Assembly (NCBI RefSeq): GCF_004011825.1
Contig: NZ_RKLO01000001.1
Span: 891,575-955,574, forward strand
Direction of reading: 5' to 3'
Source of the DNA: Rhodococcus xishaensis
Lineage (GTDB): Bacteria; Actinomycetota; Actinomycetes; Mycobacteriales; Mycobacteriaceae
Length of the DNA: 64,000 nt
A program made the position numbers and the translations under genes. Positions within the stretch are counted from its first letter, which is position 1; each line of letters begins with the position of its first letter. The notes under the pieces were generated by a model. The model ran no database searches, was not told the origin of the DNA, and saw only the letters and a program-made list of their open reading frames with translations. This document shows, piece by piece, positions 50,140 to 64,000 of the stretch.

Positions 50140-51864
50140 TCAGTGTCGTTCGAGGATCGCAGCGAAATCGGTTCCGGCGGGCAGGGATCCGTACTCGAGG
50201 TCCCGGTCGGCGCCCAGTCGCGCGCTGATGAACGCCTCCGCGACCGGGTTCGGTGCCTCCCGCAGCAGTAGCGAACCCTGCAGCCCGAGCGCCATCGCTG
50301 CAGCGACCGGGCGCGCCCGCTGTTGCGCGGCCGCCGGCTCGAGCGTGGCGAGCTCGGCGAGCATTGCGTGCACCCGATCGAGGTGAGCGTCGAACAACGA
50401 TGACGCGCCGCGGGCCAGGTTCAGCTCGGCGTCGAAGGCCGAAACCGTCTCGGGCTCGCGGGTCATCGCACGCAGGACGTCGAGGGCGATGACATTGCCC
50501 GACCCCTCCCACACCGCCATGACCGGCTGCTCCCGATACCGGCGGGCCAGCGGGAACGCCTCCGTGTATCCGTTACCGCCGAGGCACTCGAGCGATTCGT
50601 AGGCGTGGTGCGGGCCGCGCTTGCAGATCCAGTACTTACTCACCGCCGTCGCCAAGCGGCGAAACGCCTTCTCCGAATCGGAGGCGTCGTCGTCGTGGGC
50701 GCGGGCCAGGCGCAGCGCCGTCGCCGTCGCCGCCTCCGATTCGAGGGCGAGGTCCGCGACGACGGCGGTCATCGCAGGCTGATCGACGAGCGTCGCGCCG
50801 AACGCGGACCGGTGCCGTACATGCCAGAGCGCCTCGGCGACCGATTGACGCATCCCGGCCGCCGATCCGTACACGCAGTCGAGCCGGGTCCGCGCGACCA
50901 TCTCGATGATCGTGCGCACGCCCCGCCCGGGCTCGCCGACGAGGTGGCCGATCGTCCCGTCGAGCTCGATCTCGGACGAGGCATTCGACTTGTTGCCGAG
51001 CTTGTCCTTGAGCCGCTGGATCCGGAAAACGTTGCGGGTGCCGTCCTCGAGCACCCGCGGCACCAGGAAGCAGGACAGCCCCAGCTGTGCTGTCTGGTCG
51101 CTCCGCTCGTGTGTCCGGTCGCTCCGCGGGCTCCGCTCCTGCGTCTGCGCGAGGACCAGGAAGGCGTCGGACATCGGGGCCGAGCAGAACCACTTGTGTC
51201 CGGTCAGGGCATACATGCCGTCCGAGAGCGGTTCGGCCGTAGTGGTGTTCGCGCGGACGTCTGAGCCGCCCTGCTTCTCGGTCATCGCCATCCCGAACAG
51301 CACGCCGGGCTTGTCGCCGGGCGCGGCGAGGGCCCCGTCGTAGCCCCGCGAGTACAACCGGGGCAGCCAACGCTCGGCGAGCTCAGGCGCGAGCATCAGC
51401 GACGGCACCACGGAGTGGGTCATCGAGATCGGGCAACCGTGACCCGGCTCGATCTGTCCGAACAGCATGAACGTCGCGGCGCGAGCGACGTTCGCGCCGG
51501 CACGAGGCTCGGCCCAGGCGGACGTGTGTGCACCGTGCTTGACCGCGGCCGAGATCACCTGGTGGTAGGCGGGGTGGTACTCGACCTCGTCGATGCGGTG
51601 GCCGTAGCGATCGTGCGAATGGAGGCGGGGGAGCTCGGTGTTGGCGAGTTCGGCGGCATGCTGGAACTCGGCGGTGCCGACGAGAGCGCCCACCTCGGAC
51701 AGGTGTGCGGCCGCCCACTCGGCGTCGTACCGGGCGACCCCCTCGACGAGTGGGGTGTTGCTCGTGAACTCGTTAACGCCTACGCGTGGGGGCGCCTGAT
51801 TGAACACCTCATGGGTTCGGTGGCCGCGCGGCGCGGTGCCCGCCTGGTCGTTGACTGTCGTCAT
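50140..51864 (-). CDS. AidB-like acyl-CoA dehydrogenase
   Basis: A 574-residue flavoprotein of the AidB branch: an N-terminal extension (HEVFNQAPPRVGVNEFTSNT), FAD-binding GMAMTEKQGGSDVR and the catalytic/FAD region HHAYESLECLGGNGYTEAF with WEGSGNVIALDVLRA. E. coli AidB binds DNA and protects from alkylation, with weak isovaleryl-CoA dehydrogenase activity. An insertion of about 18 residues (ERSPRSDRTHERSDQTAQ) made of repeated DNA interrupts the beta-domain. Start ATG 51864, with GAAGGG upstream; a TTG at 51882 is possible. A palindrome lies 24 bp before it. Confidence 0.88.
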   Translation of the reverse strand: MTTVNDQAGTAPRGHRTHEVFNQAPPRVGVNEFTSNTPLVEGVARYDAEWAAAHLSEVGALVGTAEFQHAAELANTELPRLHSHDRYGHRIDEVEYHPAYHQVISAAVKHGAHTSAWAEPRAGANVARAATFMLFGQIEPGHGCPISMTHSVVPSLMLAPELAERWLPRLYSRGYDGALAAPGDKPGVLFGMAMTEKQGGSDVRANTTTAEPLSDGMYALTGHKWFCSAPMSDAFLVLAQTQERSPRSDRTHERSDQTAQLGLSCFLVPRVLEDGTRNVFRIQRLKDKLGNKSNASSEIELDGTIGHLVGEPGRGVRTIIEMVARTRLDCVYGSAAGMRQSVAEALWHVRHRSAFGATLVDQPAMTAVVADLALESEAATATALRLARAHDDDASDSEKAFRRLATAVSKYWICKRGPHHAYESLECLGGNGYTEAFPLARRYREQPVMAVWEGSGNVIALDVLRAMTREPETVSAFDAELNLARGASSLFDAHLDRVHAMLAELATLEPAAAQQRARPVAAAMALGLQGSLLLREAPNPVAEAFISARLGADRDLEYGSLPAGTDFAAILERH

Positions 51865-51887
51865 TCTCGAGCCCTTCCACAAAGTAA

Positions 51888-51901
51888 TGAATCAGAATTC
51901 A
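51888..51901. promoter_or_regulatory. Operator-like palindrome upstream of the AidB-like gene
   Basis: TGAATCAGAATTCA has perfect 5-bp arms around 4 bp. Its place between divergent genes fits a repressor site for the acyl-CoA dehydrogenase. Confidence 0.4.
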
Positions 51902-52028
51902 CTTCTTGCTGGTGACAGTAGAACGCGATCGTGCGATGGGCAACGGCGCCCGTCAAGACCCGTTCCTCGTTGCGATGTCGATCCGGCACGCGTCGTCGGA
52001 CGACCAGAACCACCCGGGGATGAATTAG

Positions 52029-54384
<2,356 letters not shown>

Positions 54385-54388
<4 letters not shown>

Positions 54389-55361
54389 GCAGCGACATGG
54401 GTACGGCGGTGAACACCGAGAAGTCGAGCATCGAGAAGTCGAGCATCGAGAACCTGACGGCGAGCCAGAAGGCGCACGTCCTGGCCGAGGCGCTGCCGTG
54501 GCTCCAACGTTTCCGCGACAAGATCGTCGTGATCAAGTACGGCGGCAACGCAATGATCGACGACGGACTCAAGCGCGCGTTCGCAGCGGACATGGCCTTC
54601 CTGCGGACCATCGGCATCCACCCGGTCGTCGTGCACGGCGGTGGACCGCAGATCAACGCCATGCTGAAGCGACTCGGCATGGAGGGCGAGTTCCGGGGCG
54701 GCTTCCGCGTGACGACGCCTGAGGTCATGGACGTCGTCCGGATGGTGCTGTTCGGTCAGGTCGGCCGCGAACTCGTCGGCCTGATCAACACGCACGGGCC
54801 GTACGCCGTCGGCATTTCCGGTGAGGACGCGCGGCTGTTCACCGCCACCCGTCGCACCGTCCAGGTCGAGGGCACGGCCACCGACATCGGACTCGTCGGC
54901 GACGTCACCGCCGTCAATCCCGCGGCGGTGCTCGATCTCATTGCAGCCGGACGTATCCCGGTCGTCTCGACGATCGCGCCCGACGAGGACGGCGTCGTGC
55001 ACAACATCAACGCCGACACCGCAGCAGCTGCGCTTGCCGAGGCGATAGGTGCCGAGAAACTCGTCGTGCTCACCGACGTCGAGGGCCTCTACACCGACTG
55101 GCCCGACCGGTCGTCGCTCGCGACCGAGATCGCCGCCCCCGCGCTGCGTCAGCTGCTTCCGAGTCTCGACGCGGGCATGGTCCCCAAGATGGAGGCCTGC
55201 CTGCGCGCCGTCGAGGGCGGCGTTCCTACCGCGCACGTCATCGACGGGCGCGTCGCGCACGCGGTCCTGCTCGAACTCTTCACCGGCGAGGGCATCGGCA
55301 CCATGGTCACGCCGGCGCGCGGCCTCGAAGCCCGGGACCTCGAAGACCTGGAAGGACAACC

Positions 55362-55365
<4 letters not shown>
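54385..55365 (+). CDS. argB: Acetylglutamate kinase
   Basis: 326 residues, amino-acid kinase fold: [28 protein letters not shown] and [19 protein letters not shown]. It phosphorylates N-acetylglutamate and is the usual point of arginine feedback. The N-terminal extension contains a 15-bp tandem repeat (54418-54447), coding for EKSSI twice. The ATG overlaps the argJ stop. Confidence 0.96.
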
Positions 55366-58046
<2,681 letters not shown>

Positions 58047-58095
58047 CCACTAGACTCTCCCTCGAACACTTCGAACTCTAAGGAGCACACTCACC

Positions 58096-60749
<2,654 letters not shown>

Positions 60750-60823
60750 GTTTGAACCGATGACCCTTTCGGGCAACCGTGAGCCCCGCTAACGCAGTAA
60801 TGTGAAGGCTCATCGAAAAGGAT

Positions 60824-60838
60824 GTGACACAAAGTCAC
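60824..60838. promoter_or_regulatory. Operator-like inverted repeat before the fusion gene
   Basis: GTGAC-ACAAA-GTCAC lies 27 bp upstream of the hydrolase/ligase fusion start, downstream of a TAATGT that could be a -10. It fits a repressor site; its protein is not in this window. Confidence 0.4.
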
Positions 60839-60864
60839 GATGAGTTTGGTGGGGGAGTGCGCTC

Positions 60865-63825
60865 GTGGGTCTCAGCTCCGACTACTTGGCGGCTTCGTTG
60901 CGGCGGGTCGTCGCCACGGCACAGAACGGTCTCGAGGTGGTTCGCTTCGGTGGTCTGGAGACGGGGGCGACACCGTCCCCGTTCCAGATCGTCGAGCGCG
61001 CCCCGATGTATCGATTGCGCCGCTACTTCCCTGATATCGATCCGGCTGATGCCGGTCCGCCGATCGTTCTCGTGCCGCCCATGATGATGTCGGCGGATGT
61101 CTACGACGTCACCCGTGACCACGGCGCGGTAGGCATCCTGCACGAGATGGGGATCGACCCCTGGGTGGTCGACTTCGGCTCTCCGGATGCCGAGGAGGGT
61201 GGCTTCGATCGCACCCTCACGGACCACATCGTCGCCATCAGTGAGGTCGTCGACATAGTCCATGAGCACACTGGCCGCGACGTCCACCTGTCCGGTTACT
61301 CACAGGGCGGCATGTTCTGCTACCAGGCGGCGGCGTACCGCAGATGCCGCAACGTCGCCAGTATCATCACGTTCGGTGCACCGGTGGATACATTGGCGGC
61401 GCTTCCCTTCAATATTCCGGCGTTCGTCGCCACCAGAGGGGCGGACCTCCTGGCCGATCACGTCTTCAATCGCCTGTCGATAGCCGGCTGGATGGCTCGC
61501 ACTGGCTTCCAGTTTCTCGATCCGATGAAGACGGCGAAGTCACGTATCGATTTCCTCCGCCAGCTGCACGACCGTGAGGCGCTCCTTCCACGGGAGCAGC
61601 AACGGCGTTTCCTGGACCAGGACGGCTGGGTGGCCTGGTCCGGTCCGGCTGTCGCGGAACTGCTCAAGCAGTTCATCGTCCACAACCGGATGATGACCGG
61701 TGGCTTCGTCATCAAGGATGCTGCCGTCGGTCTTGCCGAGTTGTCGTGCCCGATCCTCGCATTCGTAGGTGAGGTGGACGACATCGGGCAGCCTCTCGCG
61801 GTGCGCGGCATCAAGCGGGCAGCGCCCCACGCAGAAGTATTCGAGTCGACGCTACGCGCTGGACATTTCGGTCTGGTGGTCGGATCGGCCGCCGCCGCCC
61901 GTACTTGGCCCGCCACCGGTGAGTGGGTGCGTTGGAGAGAGGGAGTGGGTAAACGTCCGGAGTCGGTGGTCGCGATGATCCACGACGAGCCTTCCGGGCG
62001 CGACAGCGGTGTCAGTTTCGCCGACCGGATCACCCACGCTGCCGCGTCGATCGCCGAGGTGGGCGTCGGTGCGAGCAAGGGTTTCGTGGATTTCGCGACC
62101 GACACCGTTCGCACCACGCGTGAGATCTCGATCGAGGCGGCCCGCGCGCTGCCGCGGCTGGCCCGCCTCGGGCAGTTGCAGCCACGCTCGCGGATCTCGC
62201 TCGGACTGCTGCTCGCCGAACAGGGACGTCAGGCGCCGGGCCGCGAGTTCTTCCTGTTCGATGACCGCGTGCACACGAACGCAGCCGTCAACACGCGAAT
62301 CGACAACGTCGTGCGCGGTCTCGTCCATGCCGGCGTCCGGCCTGCGAGCCACGTCGGTGTCCTGATGGAGACACGCCCGAGTGCACTCGTCGCGATCGCC
62401 GCGCTCTCACGACTGGGCGCGGTCGCTGTCCTCCTGCCACCCGGCGCCAACCTCGACCAGGCGGCCCGCCTCGGCCGGGTCGACCGAATCGTCGTCGATC
62501 CCGACAACCTCGAGGACGCCGTCGCCACCGGCAGAAAGGTCCTCGTCCTCGGAGGCGGCGAGTTCCGTGGGCTTGCTGTCGAACTCGGACCGGACGTCGT
62601 CGACCTCGAGCAGGTGGATCCCGGTTCGGTGGCGCTCCCCGGGTGGTACCGCCCCAACCCGGGCCGCGCGGGCGAACTAGCCTTCGTGATCTTCAGTGGG
62701 TCGTGCGGAAACCTCGAAGCGAAGTTCATCACCAACCACCGATGGGCCCTATCGGCGTTCGGCACCGCCTCGGCTGCGTCGCTCACTCGTGGCGACACGG
62801 TGTACTGCCTTGCACCGTTGCATCATTCGTCAGGCCTCATGGCGGCCCTCGGTGGCGCGGTCGCGGGTGGCGCGCGAATCGCGCTCTCACGTGGACTCGA
62901 TCCGGACCGCTTCGCAGAGGAGATCCGCCGGTACGGCGTCACCGTCGTCAGCTACACCTGGACGATGATGCGGGACATACTCGACGCCACACTTCCCCTC
63001 GAGGACGGGTATCCGGTCCGACTGTTCATCGGTTCGGGCATGCCGCCCGGACTCTGGCGTCGCACGACCGAAAGGTTCGCTCCTGCAGGAGTGCTCGAGT
63101 TCTATGCGTCCACAGAGGGCGATGTCGTCCTCGCGAACGTGTCGGGTGTCAAGGTCGGTTGCAAGGGGCGGCCCCTGCCGGGCAGTGCCGAGGTTCGCCT
63201 CGGCGCGTACGATCCGATCGAGGGCCGTCTGATCGAGGATGCGCGGGGCTTTGTCCGCGAGTGCAAGGATGGCGAGGTCGGCCTGCTGCTCGGCCGCCCG
63301 GGTGCCCATGCGGAGTCGGTACCCGGCGTGATGCGCGGAGTGTTCGAGGCCGGCGATGTCTGGGTGCCCACCGAGAACCTGTTCCGCCGCGACTCCGACG
63401 GCGACTACTGGCTCGTAGACCACAAGCGCACTGTCGTGGACGCTGTGCGCGGCCCGGTCTTCACACAGCCGATCGTCGACGTGCTCGGTGAGATGCCTCA
63501 GGTCGATCTCACGGTTGCCTATGGTGTGCCCGCGGGGGAGCGACAGGTGGCGGTCGCCGCGATCACGGTGCGCGACGGCCGTGCGCCGAGGGCGGCGGAG
63601 GTCAGCGCCGCGCTCGGGCAGTTGCCTGTGGCTGAGCGCCCGGATGTCGTCCATGTCGTGGAGCGGATTCCGCTGGGTGCGTCGTACCGGCCCAGTTCTT
63701 TGGCGCTGCAGGCAGCGGGTCTGCCGAAGCCGAGCGTGCGTGCGTGGTACCTCGATCCGGATACCGGCAAGTACAAGCGGTTCACCAAGGCGGTCGCGGC
63801 ACACTTCGAAGGGGTGCCCGCATAG
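60865..63825 (+). CDS. Bifunctional alpha/beta hydrolase - AMP-dependent acyl-CoA synthetase-like protein
   Basis: A 986-residue fusion. Residues 1-360 form an alpha/beta hydrolase related to PhaC/lipases, with VPPMMMSADVYDV, nucleophile GYSQGGMF, Asp in FVGEVDDIGQP and His in RAGHFGLVVG. Residues ~440-980 form an adenylate-forming domain, but core motifs are unusual: the phosphate loop is FSGSCGNLEAKFI instead of TSGTTGxPK, motif A5 is FYASTEG, the A8 region lacks the usual GEN, and no A10 Lys is evident in PLGASYRPSS. It resembles Rv1683 (about 999 residues), described as a lipase/acyl-CoA synthase acting on lipid-droplet triacylglycerol. GTG start after GGTGGGGGAG. Synthetase activity is doubtful from sequence. 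Confidence 0.85.
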   Translation: MGLSSDYLAASLRRVVATAQNGLEVVRFGGLETGATPSPFQIVERAPMYRLRRYFPDIDPADAGPPIVLVPPMMMSADVYDVTRDHGAVGILHEMGIDPWVVDFGSPDAEEGGFDRTLTDHIVAISEVVDIVHEHTGRDVHLSGYSQGGMFCYQAAAYRRCRNVASIITFGAPVDTLAALPFNIPAFVATRGADLLADHVFNRLSIAGWMARTGFQFLDPMKTAKSRIDFLRQLHDREALLPREQQRRFLDQDGWVAWSGPAVAELLKQFIVHNRMMTGGFVIKDAAVGLAELSCPILAFVGEVDDIGQPLAVRGIKRAAPHAEVFESTLRAGHFGLVVGSAAAARTWPATGEWVRWREGVGKRPESVVAMIHDEPSGRDSGVSFADRITHAAASIAEVGVGASKGFVDFATDTVRTTREISIEAARALPRLARLGQLQPRSRISLGLLLAEQGRQAPGREFFLFDDRVHTNAAVNTRIDNVVRGLVHAGVRPASHVGVLMETRPSALVAIAALSRLGAVAVLLPPGANLDQAARLGRVDRIVVDPDNLEDAVATGRKVLVLGGGEFRGLAVELGPDVVDLEQVDPGSVALPGWYRPNPGRAGELAFVIFSGSCGNLEAKFITNHRWALSAFGTASAASLTRGDTVYCLAPLHHSSGLMAALGGAVAGGARIALSRGLDPDRFAEEIRRYGVTVVSYTWTMMRDILDATLPLEDGYPVRLFIGSGMPPGLWRRTTERFAPAGVLEFYASTEGDVVLANVSGVKVGCKGRPLPGSAEVRLGAYDPIEGRLIEDARGFVRECKDGEVGLLLGRPGAHAESVPGVMRGVFEAGDVWVPTENLFRRDSDGDYWLVDHKRTVVDAVRGPVFTQPIVDVLGEMPQVDLTVAYGVPAGERQVAVAAITVRDGRAPRAAEVSAALGQLPVAERPDVVHVVERIPLGASYRPSSLALQAAGLPKPSVRAWYLDPDTGKYKRFTKAVAAHFEGVPA

Positions 63826-63891
63826 CGGGGTCGGGTCCGACTTGTAGCCTGGTGGACCAGCGGAGATCCCGGACGGCCCGAGAGGACTGAA

Positions 63892-64000
63892 GTGGCAATT
63901 GATCCCACCCTGCTCAGCATTCTGGCCTGCCCGCAGGACAAGGGCCCGTTGCTGTTGGTCGGCGACGAGGTGCTCTACAACCCTCGGCTTCGCTGCGCCT
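63892..64000 (+). CDS. Trm112-family protein (partial at right edge)
   Basis: The first 36 codons are visible: MAIDPTLLSILACPQDKGPL then LLVGDEVLYNPRLRCA. ILACPxDKGPL is the Trm112 zinc-binding start. Family members (~60 residues) activate methyltransferases or act near lipid genes. It lies 66 bp after the fusion gene, as Rv1684 follows Rv1683. GTG start; the end is outside the window. Confidence 0.85.
   Translation, partial: MAIDPTLLSILACPQDKGPLLLVGDEVLYNPRLRCA

Overview
The window is high-G+C actinobacterial chromosome, most likely Rhodococcus or a close mycolic-acid relative. I infer this from a gene order I recognise from the Mycobacterium tuberculosis Rv1618-Rv1684 stretch: a tesB-type thioesterase, a thiolase/DUF35 pair, pdtaR, polA, rpsA, coaE fused to a GrpB domain, uvrB, a UspA protein, an MBL hydrolase, uvrA, a DUF1844 protein, infC-rpmI-rplT, a SpoU methyltransferase, pheST, argCJBDFRGH, an Rv1683-like hydrolase/ligase fusion and a Trm112-like protein. 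Many GTG starts, ATGA or GTGA gene overlaps and several apparently leaderless genes fit the same group. No identity search was possible, so the species is an inference.

Layout. Positions 1-5002 hold a partial acyl-CoA thioesterase, an SbmA/BacA-like ABC exporter, a small secreted Rpf-like transglycosylase with a long structured 5' leader and a CRP-type site, and a thiolase/DUF35 pair. Positions 5300-18420 look like an accessory, decaying region. It carries an alpha/beta hydrolase, a metal module (CmtR-like sensor, CDF exporter, Mn-type ABC importer), a frameshifted SDR pseudogene, a carotenoid oxygenase with a divergent PadR regulator, a TetR-CurA-like reductase pair with two operators, broken xylulokinase copies, a polyol dehydrogenase, an HTH protein with a C-terminal membrane anchor, and a possible integrase remnant beside a tRNA-Leu(CAA) gene. 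Positions 18422-49570 are mostly housekeeping: signalling (pdtaR), replication and repair (polA, uvrB, uvrA), translation (rpsA, infC, rpmI, rplT, pheS, pheT), CoA synthesis (coaE), thioredoxin, a polar amino-acid ABC transporter and a HelD/HelR-type RNA-polymerase-associated ATPase. Positions 49646-60749 hold a small unknown protein, an AidB-like acyl-CoA dehydrogenase and the complete arginine operon with its own repressor. The right end holds the large hydrolase/adenylation fusion and the start of a Trm112-family gene.

How the genes work together. The three nucleotide-excision or repair-synthesis genes (polA, uvrB, uvrA) each have a promoter resembling the mycobacterial LexA-independent (PafBC) DNA-damage promoter, so they probably form a co-induced set. 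The arg genes are one tightly packed transcription unit starting at argC, with ArgR-box-like sequence over the argC promoter. The infC leader contains an intrinsic-terminator-like hairpin ahead of an ATC-initiated infC, pointing to feedback control. The TetR/CurA, PadR/carotenoid oxygenase and CmtR/CDF units each show a likely local operator. I found no CRISPR array, rRNA, intact insertion sequence or intact prophage. I found no clear undescribed multi-gene system. The least explained material is the mosaic of remnants between about 10 and 18.4 kb and the HTH-membrane protein next to the tRNA.
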